Positions 54,972 to 63,692 of a stretch of 64,000 bases of DNA are shown here, piece after piece. Positions within the stretch are counted from its first letter, which is position 1. Each line of letters begins with the position of its first letter. The stretch is taken from contig CAVWLJ010000018.1 in NCBI GenBank assembly GCA_963755755.1, forward strand, positions 62,001-126,000, read 5' to 3'. The translations under genes and the position numbers were made by a program. The DNA comes from DATKNA01 sp963755755 (GTDB lineage: Bacteria; Actinomycetota; Actinomycetes; Actinomycetales; Kineosporiaceae). Under the pieces are notes generated by a model. It was not told the origin of the DNA and did not search any database. It saw only the letters and a list, made by a program, of their open reading frames with translations.

Positions 54972-56098
54972 TCAGGAGATCTTGGCGACGGCGGCCTGGA
55001 CCTTCTGCTGGATCTCGGTGGGCAGTGGCGCGTAGCCGAGGTCCGTGAGCTTGGCCTGCCCCGCCGCGCTCGCGGCGTAGGTCAGGAAGGCCTTGGTCAG
55101 CGCGGCCTGGTCCGCGGGGAGGCCCTGGACGCAGGTGATCTCGTACGTGACGAGCAGGATGGGGTAGGCGCCCGGCGTCTTGGTCGCGTAGTCGAGCTTC
55201 AGGGTCAGGTCGTCCCCGGTGCCGGTGACCTTGGCCGCCGAGACGGCCTTGCCCACGTTCTCCGGGGTGAGCTCCACGGCACCACCGCCGTTGTCGATCT
55301 TCGCGATGCTGAGGCCGTTCTGCTTCGCGAAGCTGTACTCGACGTAGGCCGATGGTGTTCGGGGTCTGACTTCACGACCGCCGAGACGCCGTCCGAACCC
55401 TTGGCGCCCTGGCCGCCCGGCGCCTTCCACTGCTTGTCGTGGTCGTAGGTCCAGTCCGAAGCGCCGGCGGCCGTCAGGTACTTGGTGAAGTTGTCCGTGG
55501 TGCCGGAGGAGTCCGACCGGTGGACGGTCGTGATGGCTGCGGACGGCAGCTTCGCCCCGGGGTTCAGCTTGGCGATCGCCGGGTCGTTCCACTTCGTGAT
55601 CTTGCCACTGAAGATCTGCGCGATCACCGAGGGCGTCAGGGTCAAGCTGTCGACGCCCTGGACGTTGTAGACCACGGCGATCGGGCCCGGGACCATCGGC
55701 AGGTTGACGGCGCTGCCGGTCTTGCAGCGGGCGTTCGCCTTGTCCGGCTCGCCCTTGTCCGGGTTGAGCGCCGAGTCCGAGCCGGCGAACGCGGTCTGCC
55801 CGTTGACGAAGTCGGTGATGCCCTGGCCGGAGCCGACGGCGTTGTAGTTGATGTTGGCGCCGCTGCAGGCGGTCTGGAAGTCCTTGATCCACTGCGTCAT
55901 GGCGTTGGCCTGGGCGGTCGAGCCCGACGCGTTGATCGTGCCGTCGGCGCACTGCACGGACCCTGACGAGCTCGAGCTCGAGCCGCCGGCAGCGCCGGTC
56001 GACGAGCTGCTGGAGTTGTTGTCGGAGCCGCAGGCCGCCAGGGCCAGAGCGCCCGCGAGGGCTACGCCACCGAGGCGCACGGACCGGGAGAGCAACAC
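54972..56098 (-). CDS. pstS: Phosphate-binding lipoprotein PstS, frame breaks near 55365
   Basis: About 375 residues. The lipoprotein signal ends LALAACGS with Cys23, then comes a Ser/Gly-rich spacer. The mature protein has the phosphate site: NASGSTAQANAMTQWIKDF, VGSGQGITDFVNGQTAFAGS with DSALN, and RSDSSGTTDNFTKYL. The later part (GLSIAKIDNGGGAVELTPEN through to LPTEIQQKVQAAVAKIS) is in another frame after a break near 55365. It captures phosphate outside the membrane for PstCAB. The start is GTG 56098. Confidence 0.92.
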
Positions 56099-56224
56099 TT
56101 GAGTCGTGTTCCCTTCGCTTTCATGTCACCTGGTCCGAGCACCGCGGGCAGGGCCGGGCCGGACGGGCGCGGCTGGCGCCCGGGCTGACGCTAGGGGCGA
56201 GAGGTGAAGCGACGGCCCGGCCGT

Positions 56225-56242
56225 CGTGAACGCAGGGTGAAC
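56225..56242 (-). promoter_or_regulatory. PHO-box-like repeat 1 upstream of pstS
   Basis: On the minus strand GTTCACC-CTGC-GTTCACG, two 7-mers spaced 11 bp, match the direct-repeat units of the actinobacterial PhoP box (GTTCACC). It lies about 130 bp before the pstS start. Confidence 0.7.
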
Positions 56243-56279
56243 AGCGGCGCCACGATTCCTGACGTCCGATCACCCGCAC

Positions 56280-56297
56280 GATGAACGCAGGGTGACG
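56280..56297 (-). promoter_or_regulatory. PHO-box-like repeat 2 upstream of pstS
   Basis: On the minus strand CGTCACC-CTGC-GTTCATC gives a second unit, 55 bp from repeat 1. Fourteen bases (TGAACGCAGGGTGA on the plus strand) are shared exactly between the two. Confidence 0.65.
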
Positions 56298-56335
56298 AAC
56301 CTTGACGAGGCAACGACACGACAGGGCCGGGGCGG

Positions 56336-57285
56336 TTACGACTCCGGCTGGTGGCGCTCCACCGCGACCACGCGCGCAGGCCGCGTGCCGACGGCGACGT
56401 GCGCGACGAGCACCTCACCGGGCGCCAGGAAGGGGTTGGCGCCGGGGACCGCGGCCGCGGCGTCCGGGGCGCAGGCTGCGCGCACCACGGCGAGGACCTC
56501 GGCGAGCACCGGCCGGTGCGTGCAGAGCAGGGCCGGCCGGCCCCGGTCCAGCAGCCGCTCCACCTGGCGCCGGGCGCGCGCGGGGGAACGGCGGGCGCCG
56601 TCCTCGCTCAGCGAGCCCTTGGTCCGGACGGCCAGCCCCGCCGCGACGGCGTACGGCGCGACGGTGTCGAGACAGCGCTTCCACGGCGAGCTCACGAGTC
56701 GTTCCGGCCGCCAGCAGGCCAGCAGCGGGACCAGCCCGCGGGCCTGCCGGCGTCCGGCCGAGACCAGCGGCCGGTCGGCGTCCGCCCGCGCCCAGGAGTC
56801 CCGGGGTCGTGACGTGCCGTGCCGGACGACGAGAACCGGTGCGGTCGCGAGTGCACCGCCCGCCGCGTGTCCTGCGAGGAGCGTGCAGGGGCGCCGCGTC
56901 CGACTCCCGGGTCAGCCGTGCCTCGGCCTCCCGCAGCGGCAGCCAGGCGGTGCGGTCGACCTCGCGGGGATCGCCGGAGCCCTCGTCGCCGGCCGGGGTC
57001 GCCGTCGGCCTGGCCCACCGCCGTGGCTGCCCAGTAGGCGACCTGCTTGCGCCGGCCGGTGGGCAGCCGATACCGCACCTCGCCCAGCGGACGGCCCAGC
57101 ACCACGTCGAGGCCGGTCTCCTCGGCGGCCTCGCGGACGGCGGTCCGGGCGAGCGGCTCCCCGGGCTGCACCTTGCCCTTCGGCCACGACCAGTCGTCGT
57201 ACCGGGGCCGGTGCACGAGCAGCACCTCCAGGCCGTCGCGGGCCCCGCGCCAGCACAGGACGCCGGCTGCTTGCTCGACCGTCAC
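56336..57285 (-). CDS. mutT1: MutT1-type Nudix hydrolase with histidine-phosphatase domain, frame breaks
   Basis: About 316 residues. The Nudix half has DWSWPKGKVQPGEPLA and the box tail VREAAEETGLDVV (full G-x5-E-x7-REA-x-EE-x-G pattern). After breaks near 57000 and 56885 comes the phosphatase half: PVLVVRHGTSRPRDSW with the RHG catalytic His, then RLVSSPWKRCLDTVAPYA and a late CTHRPVLAEVL. The same pair of domains beside ppk is known in mycobacteria (MutT1), where it cleans 8-oxo-nucleotides or diadenosine polyphosphates. Confidence 0.85.
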
Positions 57286-57360
57286 GCGGCTCAGCGGCCG
57301 CGGCCCGGCCGGCGTCGCGGGCGGGTGGCGATCAGATGGGCCTGCAGGTCGCGCAACGGC

Positions 57361-59484
57361 TCACCGTCGGGGGCCGACGGAGTGGCGGGTCCACACCCCG
57401 TCCGAGCCGAGGTGCCAGGACGCCGTCCTCGGGTCCATCGACAGCTCGAGCAGCTCGCCGAGCTCGGCGATGTGCCCGGGGTCCTTGATCCGCAAGAGCG
57501 CCTCCACGCGCCGGTCGAGGTTGCGGTGCATGATGTCCGCGCTGCCGATGAAGACGACGGGCTCGCCGCCGCCGCCGAACCAGAAGATGCGCGAGTGCTC
57601 GAGGAACCGCCCCAGGATGCTGCGGACCTGGATGTTCTCGCTCATGCCGGGCACTCCCGGCCGGATGGCGCAGATGCCGCGCACGATCATGTCGATCGGG
57701 ACGCCGGCCTGGGACGCGCGGTACAGCGCGTCGATGATCGCCTCGTCGACGATCGAGTTCACCTTCATCCGGACGCCGGCGGGCAGGCCCTCGGCGTGGT
57801 TGACCATCTCGCGCTCGATGCGGTCGATGAGGCCGCTGCGGAGCGAGCGCGGGGCGACCAGGAGCCGCCGGTAGGCGGTCTTCGGGGCGTAGCCGGAGAG
57901 CTGGTTGAACAGGCGGCTGAGGTCGTCCCCGACGTGCGGGTCGCAGGTCAGGAGCCCCACGTCCTCATAGAGGCGGGCGGTCTTGGGGTTGTAGTTGCCC
58001 GTGCCGACGTGGCAGTAGCGCACCAGGCCGCTGCTCTCCTGCCGGACGACGAGGCTGAGCTTGGCGTGCGTCTTGAGCCCGACGATGCCGTAGACCACAT
58101 GGACGCCGGCCTGCTCCAGCTTGCGTGCCCAGCTGATGTTGGCCTGCTCGTCGAACCGGGCCTTGATCTCGACCAGCGCCAGCACCTGCTTGCCGGCCTC
58201 CGCGGCGTCGATGAGGGCGTCGACGATGGGGGAGTCGCCGCTGGTCCGGTAGAGCGTCTGCTTGATCGCCAGCACTTGGGGGTCGGCCGCGGCCTGCTCG
58301 AGGAAGGCCTGCACGCTGGTCGAGAACGAGTCGTACGGGTGGTGCAGCAGGATGTCGCCCTGCCGGATCGCCGCGAACACGTCGCTCTGCTTCGACGACT
58401 CGACCTCTGCCAGCCGCCGGTGCGTCCGGGGCACGAACGTCGGGTAGTGCAGCTCGGGCAGGTCGAGGTCGGCGATGAGGTTGAGCCCGCGCAGGTCCAG
58501 CGGCTCCGGGATCTCGTAGACCTCGCCGCGGCCCATCTTCAGCTCGTCGACGAGCAGGTCACGGACGGCGGGGTCGATGTCCTCGGCGACCTCCAGGCGT
58601 ACCGGCGGCCCGAACCGCCGCCGCAGGAGCTCCTTCTCCAGCGCCTGCAGGAGGTTCTCGGCGTCGTCCTCCTCGACCTCGAGGTCCTCGTTGCGGGTGA
58701 CCCGGAAGGTGTGGTGCTCCAGCACGTCCATGCCGGGGAAGAGCTTGCCGAGGAAGGCGGCGATGACGTCCTCGAGCGGCACGAACCGCCAGCGGTGGTG
58801 CTCGTCGCCGTCCACGGGGATGAACCGGGGCAGCAGGGGTGGCACCTTGACGCGGGCGAAGTGCTGCTTCTCGGTCGCGGTGTTGCGCAGGATGACGGCC
58901 AGGTTCAGGGACAGCCCGGAGATGTAGGGGAACGGGTGGGCCGGGTCGACGGCGAGCGGGGTGAGCACCGGGAAGACCTGCTCGTCGAAGAAGGCCTCCA
59001 GCCGCTTCTGCTCGGCCTCCGGGAGCAGGCTCCAGTGCACGAGGCTGATGCCGGCCTCCTCCAGCGCCGGCTCGACCTGGTCGCGGTAGGTCGCCGCGTG
59101 GGCGGCCTGCAGCTCGTGGGCCCGGCGCGAGATCGCCTCGAGGACCTCACGGGGCTCCAGCCCGCTCGCCGCGGTCACGGCGAGACCGGTGGCGATGCGC
59201 CGCTTGAGGCCCGCCACCCGGACCATGAAGAACTCGTCGAGGTTGCTCGCGAAGATCGCGAGGAAGCGGGCGCGCTCCAGGAGCGGCATCCCCGGGTCCT
59301 GCGCGAGCTCGAGGACCCGCTCGTTGAACGCCAGCCAGGAGAGTTCCCGGTCGAGGAAACGGTCCGACCCGCGGCGGACGCCGTCGACGCCCGAGACGTC
59401 GCTGATCGGCGTCCGGCGCCTGGGAGATGCCACCCGGGAGCTCGTCGGCGTTGCCTCGGGCGCGGTCGTCGCCTGGGTGGTCAT
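57361..59484 (-). CDS. ppk: Polyphosphate kinase PPK1
   Basis: This protein of about 707 residues has the PPK1 four-domain layout. The N-terminal ELSWLAFNERVLELA and LAIFASNLDEFFMVRVAGLK are diagnostic. The active site has LVEIKARFDEQANISWARKL, YGIVGLKTHAKLSLVVRQ (phosphorylated His) and CHVGTGNYNPKTARLYEDV, then a late PGVPGMSENIQV and DIMHRNLDRRVEALL. It joins phosphates from ATP into polyphosphate. Both ATG 59484 and GTG 59520 are possible starts. Confidence 0.95.
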   Translation of the reverse strand: MTTQATTAPEATPTSSRVASPRRRTPISDVSGVDGVRRGSDRFLDRELSWLAFNERVLELAQDPGMPLLERARFLAIFASNLDEFFMVRVAGLKRRIATGLAVTAASGLEPREVLEAISRRAHELQAAHAATYRDQVEPALEEAGISLVHWSLLPEAEQKRLEAFFDEQVFPVLTPLAVDPAHPFPYISGLSLNLAVILRNTATEKQHFARVKVPPLLPRFIPVDGDEHHRWRFVPLEDVIAAFLGKLFPGMDVLEHHTFRVTRNEDLEVEEDDAENLLQALEKELLRRRFGPPVRLEVAEDIDPAVRDLLVDELKMGRGEVYEIPEPLDLRGLNLIADLDLPELHYPTFVPRTHRRLAEVESSKQSDVFAAIRQGDILLHHPYDSFSTSVQAFLEQAAADPQVLAIKQTLYRTSGDSPIVDALIDAAEAGKQVLALVEIKARFDEQANISWARKLEQAGVHVVYGIVGLKTHAKLSLVVRQESSGLVRYCHVGTGNYNPKTARLYEDVGLLTCDPHVGDDLSRLFNQLSGYAPKTAYRRLLVAPRSLRSGLIDRIEREMVNHAEGLPAGVRMKVNSIVDEAIIDALYRASQAGVPIDMIVRGICAIRPGVPGMSENIQVRSILGRFLEHSRIFWFGGGGEPVVFIGSADIMHRNLDRRVEALLRIKDPGHIAELGELLELSMDPRTASWHLGSDGVWTRHSVGPRR

Positions 59485-59516
59485 GCCTCCGATGGTGTCA
59501 TGGGAAGCGGGGCGTA

Positions 59517-60495
59517 TCACCGTCGCGATGCGTCCGGATCAGCGGCGACGTCGGCGCCGGCCCGCAGGAACATGACGTCGGTGTCCCACCAGGTGAAGCC
59601 CAGCCGGCGGTAGACCGCCCGGGCGGGCTCGTTGTCGCCCTCCACGTAGAGCATGGCGGTCCCGAGCCCCCGGTCCCGCAGGTACTTCAGGCCGGCGACG
59701 GTCAGCGCCTTCCCGAGCCCCCGGCCCTGCTGGTCGGGCCGGACGCCGACGACGTAGACCTCCCCGATCGGCTCGTGCCCGTGCCCGTGCTCCCCACCGC
59801 CGTGGACCTTCGTCCAGTGGAAGCCGACGAGCTCGTGGTCCTCCTCGGCGAGCAGGAACCCCTCCGGGTCGAACCAGTCCTCGGCCATCCGGGCGTGCAG
59901 GTCGTCCAGGGTCCAGGTGCCCTGTTCCGGGTGGTGCGCGAAGGCCACCGCGTTGAGCGCGACCCAGGCCTCGTCGTCCGGCCCGGGCCGGAAGGTGCGC
60001 AGCCGGACGCCGGGAGGCAGCGGGGCATCCGGCAGCGGCACGCGCAGCGACCGGCGCCACTGCTCGAGGCGGCGCACCTCCGTGAACCCCATCGAGCGCG
60101 CCAGCGCCCGGGCCGCCGGGTGGTCGCCGTGCGCCCACAGCCGGAGGCGGTGACCGGGGGCGGCGTCCAGGGCGGCCTCGACCAGCAGCCGCCCGTACCC
60201 GTGCCCGCGGTACGCGGGGTGGACCACGGTCTCGGCGGAGGGGCCCGCGACCGGGTCGGTGGGGTCGAGGTGGGCGTACCCGGCGAGCGGGCTCTGTCCC
60301 GTCCGGCGCGGGGACGCGCAGCAGGAGGTTGAGGTCGGGCCCCTCGCCGCCGTGCCGCAGGTGCAGCCACACGTGCTCGCTCAGCGGCTGGACGCCGTCG
60401 GCCTCGGTGGCCGCGCGCAGCAGGGCCTCGACCTCGGCCACGACCTCGGGGGCGAGCCGGCCGTGCACCCCGACCTCGGCGGTCCCGGCTGTCAT
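59517..60495 (-). CDS. mshD: Mycothiol synthase MshD (two GNAT domains), one frame break
   Basis: About 325 residues. The N-terminal GNAT half starts VGVHGRLAPEVVAEVEALLR; a break near 60310 separates it from HPAYRGHGYGRLLVEAALDA (acetyl-CoA loop). The C-terminal GNAT half is complete: GEVYVVGVRPDQQGRGLGKA, then TAMLYVEGDNEPARAVYRRL and FTWWDTDVMFL. MshD acetylates Cys-GlcN-Ins in the last step of mycothiol synthesis. It lies directly before ppk and after the glnR-like gene, an order partly shared with mycobacteria. Confidence 0.92.
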
Positions 60496-60515
60496 GGCGG
60501 GCACCCTAGCGACGC

Positions 60516-61232
60516 TCAGGCGTCGACCGTCTCCTCGGCCGCGGCGCGCTCGCGCCCCGGCGGGACGAACCGGTAGCCGACGTTGCGCACCGTGCCGATG
60601 AGTGCCTCGTGCTCGACGCCGAGCTTGGCGCGCAGCCTCCGCACGTGGACGTCGACGGTCCGGGTGCCGCCGAAGTAGTCGTAGCCCCAGACCTCTTGGA
60701 GCAGCTGCGCCCGGGTGAAGACCCGGCCGGGGTGCTGCGCGAGGAACTTGAGGAGCTCGAACTCCTTGTAGGTCAGGTCCAGCGTGCGACCGCGGACCTT
60801 GGCCGTGTACGTGACCTCGTCGACCACGACGTCGCCCGCGCGGATCTCCGCCGACGGCGGCTCGACGGCCGCCTCGGCGAGCCGGTTCCGGCCCGTGGCC
60901 AGTCGCAGCCGGGCCTCGACCTCCGCCGGCCCCGCGGAGTCGAGCACGACGTCGTCCGCGCCCCAGTCGGCCGCGACGGCGGCCATGCCGCCCTCGGTGA
61001 GCACGAGCAGAAGGGGGGAGGAGAGGCCCGTCGTCCGGAGCAACCGGCACAGCGAGCGCGCGCCGGCGAGGTCGCGCCGGCCGTCGACGATCACGGCGTC
61101 CGCGGGCGGGGCGTCGACGAGCACGGCCGCCTCGGCGGGGAGCACCCGGATCTGGTGGGGGAGCAGCCCGAGCGCCGGCAGGACCTCCGCCGACGGTGCG
61201 AGCGCGTTCGTCAGGAGCAGTAGTTGAGCCAC
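60516..61232 (-). CDS. glnR: GlnR-type orphan response regulator
   Basis: This 238-residue protein has an atypical receiver with Asp50 in ADAVIVDGRRDLAGARSLCR but without the usual acidic pocket. It also has an OmpR-type winged helix (LTYKEFELLKFLAQHPGRVF, LLQEVWGYDYFGGTRTVDVH, VRRLRAKLG). Actinobacterial GlnR has this build and works without phosphorylation. The next gene is mshD, as in Mycobacterium. GTG 61232 has GGGAGG at good spacing. It governs nitrogen assimilation genes in relatives. Confidence 0.8.
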   Translation of the reverse strand: MAQLLLLTNALAPSAEVLPALGLLPHQIRVLPAEAAVLVDAPPADAVIVDGRRDLAGARSLCRLLRTTGLSSPLLLVLTEGGMAAVAADWGADDVVLDSAGPAEVEARLRLATGRNRLAEAAVEPPSAEIRAGDVVVDEVTYTAKVRGRTLDLTYKEFELLKFLAQHPGRVFTRAQLLQEVWGYDYFGGTRTVDVHVRRLRAKLGVEHEALIGTVRNVGYRFVPPGRERAAAEETVDA

Positions 61233-61418
61233 GTCGTCCTCCCGCAGGTCCTGCCAGGGCCCGGATGCCCGGCGCTGCACCCGTCGGTGCCTGGGGTGCG
61301 GTGCGGCAGGCCGGTCTCAGGCGTCGCATGCCGCGTCGTTGCGGGACGTCGAAGGGGTTCTCGAAGACACAAGCGTACCCGGAGCGGACGCGCACCGGGC
61401 AGAGCCGAGGATGGAGAG

Positions 61419-62246
61419 GTGCGCACCACACCGTCGTCGACCCTGACCGGCCGCGTCCTCGCCGCCGCGGACGGCGTCCGCATCAGCGCGCGGCACGACG
61501 CCCCGGTGAACGGCGGCGGGGCGGACCTCGGCTTCGTCGTCGCGCACGGCTTCACCGGCTCGTGGCGCCACGCCGGGATGCGCCTCATCGCCACGGAGCT
61601 CGCCCGGGCGGGCGGCGTGGTCTCGTTCGACTTCCGCGGCCACGGGTCGTCCGGCGGGCGGAGCACGGTCGGCGACCGCGAGGTGCTCGACCTGGACGCG
61701 GCCGTCCGGTGGGCCCGCCATCTCGGCTACCGACGGCTCGTTCCGGTGGGCTGGTCGATGGGTGCCGGTGTGGCGATCCGGCACGCGGCGCTGTACCGCG
61801 GGGTGGACGCCGTGGTCGCGGTCAGCGGCCCGAGCCGGTGGTTCTACCGCGGGACCGGGCCGATGCGGCTGCTGCACCGCGGGGTGGAGACCCGGATCGG
61901 CCGCGGCGTGCTCGCCCTCGGCTATCGCACCCGGATCGCGCGGCTCGGCTGGGACCCCTGGCCGGAGCCGCCCGACGCGCTGGTGGGCCGGATCGCGCCG
62001 GCGCCGCTGCTCGTCGTCCACGGCGACCAGGACCGGTACTTCCCGGTGGAGCACGCGCGGTGGCTCGTCGAGGGCGCGCGCGGCCCGGCCGAGCTCTGGC
62101 TCGAGCCCGGCTTCGGTCACGCCGAGGCCGCCGTGACGCCGGACCTGGTGCGCCGCATCGCCGCCTGGGCGGAGGCGGCCACGCGGACGCCGGGCGCCGC
62201 CGGGAACGCGGAGGTCACGATCAGGTCTGCGAGGATGCGCGAGTGA
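61419..62246 (+). CDS. Alpha/beta hydrolase
   Basis: This 275-residue protein has FVVAHGFTGSWRHAGMRLIA, then FDFRGHGSSGGRSTVGDR, the nucleophile elbow VPVGWSMGAGVAIRHA, Asp in LLVVHGDQDRYFPVEHA and His in EPGFGHAEAAV. The triad and layout match thioesterase/lysophospholipase-like cytoplasmic hydrolases. The start is GTG 61419 near GGAGAGG. Its stop overlaps the GTG of the next gene. The substrate is unknown. Confidence 0.85.
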   Translation: MRTTPSSTLTGRVLAAADGVRISARHDAPVNGGGADLGFVVAHGFTGSWRHAGMRLIATELARAGGVVSFDFRGHGSSGGRSTVGDREVLDLDAAVRWARHLGYRRLVPVGWSMGAGVAIRHAALYRGVDAVVAVSGPSRWFYRGTGPMRLLHRGVETRIGRGVLALGYRTRIARLGWDPWPEPPDALVGRIAPAPLLVVHGDQDRYFPVEHARWLVEGARGPAELWLEPGFGHAEAAVTPDLVRRIAAWAEAATRTPGAAGNAEVTIRSARMRE

Positions 62247-62980
62247 ACGCCGCGCTCGGTGCCGCCGCCTCCGTCGCCCTGGCGGCGCTGGTCGCGCTGG
62301 CGGCGTACTCCGGGTCGTTCGTGCTGGCCCTGGCCGTCGGGCTCGTCGTCCTCGCGACCGCGCTCGGCTGGTCGGCGCTGTTCGACCTGCCCTCGCCGCT
62401 GGGCAGCGCCGTCCTCGTCGGGGTCGCCGGCGGCGCGGGCGTCGCCCTCGCCCTCGCCGTGCAGCACAAGGCCCGGCCGCTGGCCTGGTTCGCCGCGCTC
62501 GTCGCCGCCTGCGTACTCGGGGCGTTCGTGCGGGAGATCCTCCGCAGGCCGCCGCGGGAGGCGCTCGTGGAGTCCCTGACCGGCACCCTGGCCGGCGAGG
62601 TCGTCGTCGTGTTCGGTGCCGCCTGGGTGCTGGTGCCGGCCACCGGCGTCGGCGGCATCGGAGTGCTCCTGGGGGCGGTCGCCGTCGGCGTCGCCCGGCT
62701 CGCGACCGCGCTGCCGCTCTCGGCGTCCGTGACCGGGTGGATCGGGCTCGGGGCCGGCACGGTCGGCGCCATGATCGCCGCCCAGATCGTGTCGCCGGTG
62801 CACCTGGGCCCGGGCGCGCTCATCGGCGTCGCGGTGGCCGCCGTCGTCGTGGCCCTGGACCGCCTCTTCGCGCACGCCCAGCTCACGCGGGGCACCGCGG
62901 CCCTGGTGGCGTCCTCGGCCGCACCGGTCGCCGCGGCCGGGGTCGTGGCCTACACGATCGCCCGGCTCTTCGCCGTCTGA
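62243..62980 (+). CDS. Multi-pass membrane protein of unknown function
   Basis: This 245-residue protein has about eight hydrophobic segments, such as LGAAASVALAALVALAAYSG, SFVLALAVGLVVLATALGWS and VTGWIGLGAGTVGAMIAAQI. Between them is a short charged loop (REILRRPPREALVESLTGTL). I recall similar proteins next to this hydrolase in actinobacteria but no assigned function. Confidence 0.75.
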   Translation: MNAALGAAASVALAALVALAAYSGSFVLALAVGLVVLATALGWSALFDLPSPLGSAVLVGVAGGAGVALALAVQHKARPLAWFAALVAACVLGAFVREILRRPPREALVESLTGTLAGEVVVVFGAAWVLVPATGVGGIGVLLGAVAVGVARLATALPLSASVTGWIGLGAGTVGAMIAAQIVSPVHLGPGALIGVAVAAVVVALDRLFAHAQLTRGTAALVASSAAPVAAAGVVAYTIARLFAV

Positions 62981-63081
62981 GCACGGGTCTGTCGGTGCCC
63001 TGCGGCAGGCTGCGGAGCATGACTCACGAGACTCCGAACCGTCGACCTTCCGACCCGCCTGATCCGGGCGGGGGGCAGGTG

Positions 63082-63518
63082 ATGGCGCGCGAGGTCCAGG
63101 TCACCATCGACTGCGCCGACCCGGGCGCGCTGGCGGAGTTCTGGGCGGCGGCCCTCGGCTACGAGCTGCAGGGCCCGCCGGCCGGCTTCGCCTCCTGGGA
63201 GCAGGCCCTGGAGGCGCTGGGTGTGCCGCCCGAGCGCCGCAACGATGCCTCCGCGGTGGTCGACCCCGCCGGCGACGGGCCGCGGCTGTTCTTCCAGCGG
63301 GTGCCGGAGCGCAAGCAGGTGAAGAACCGGGTGCACCTCGACCTGCGGGCCGCGCCCGGGCTCCAGGGGGAGGCGCGGATGGCTGCGCTCGAGGCGGAGG
63401 CCGAACGGCTCGTCGGCCACGGGCGACCCGGCTCCAGCGTTACGAGCCCGCCCCTCCGCTCGAGGGAGGTCACATCGTGATGGCCGATCCGGAGGGCAAC
63501 GAGTTCTGCCTGGACTGA
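63082..63518 (+). CDS. VOC family protein (glyoxalase_6-like), one frame break
   Basis: About 145 residues. REVQVTIDCADPGALAEFWAAALGYEL opens the first module (in parts), VDPAGDGPRLFFQRVPERKQ and NRVHLDLRA the second. After a break near 63425 the end reads GGHIVMADPEGNEFCLD, the usual terminal strand with its Glu metal ligand. ATG 63082 is preferred; an upstream ATG at 63019 would add 21 polar residues. Confidence 0.82.
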
Positions 63519-63589
63519 TCGCCCGTGGCTGTCCAGCGCCCCGGCGGGCGTCTGAGCAGGGCAGGAAGGCCGGCAGTAGCGATCGGGGC

Positions 63590-63691
63590 GTGCTCGAAGC
63601 GGTCTACCTCACCCTCCTGTGCCTGTCGGCCCTGACCATCGCCTGGTTCGCGGTGTTCGTCGTCTACCGCCTCTTCAAGGGTCAGCGCTGA
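63590..63691 (+). CDS. 33-residue membrane peptide
   Basis: GTG-started: LEAVYLTLLCLSALTIAWF then AVFVVYRLFKGQR. One membrane helix with a basic end on the inside. It ends 1 bp before the nitrobindin-like start and after the VOC gene. It is too short for a family assignment, but the frame is clean and ends in a sensible basic anchor. Confidence 0.45.
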   Translation: MLEAVYLTLLCLSALTIAWFAVFVVYRLFKGQR

Positions 63692-63692
63692 G

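Noticed and set aside
56302..59613. Plus-strand open frame of 1103 residues
   Set aside because: It is antisense to mutT1 and ppk, with no family sequence; long antisense frames are usual in such GC-rich DNA.
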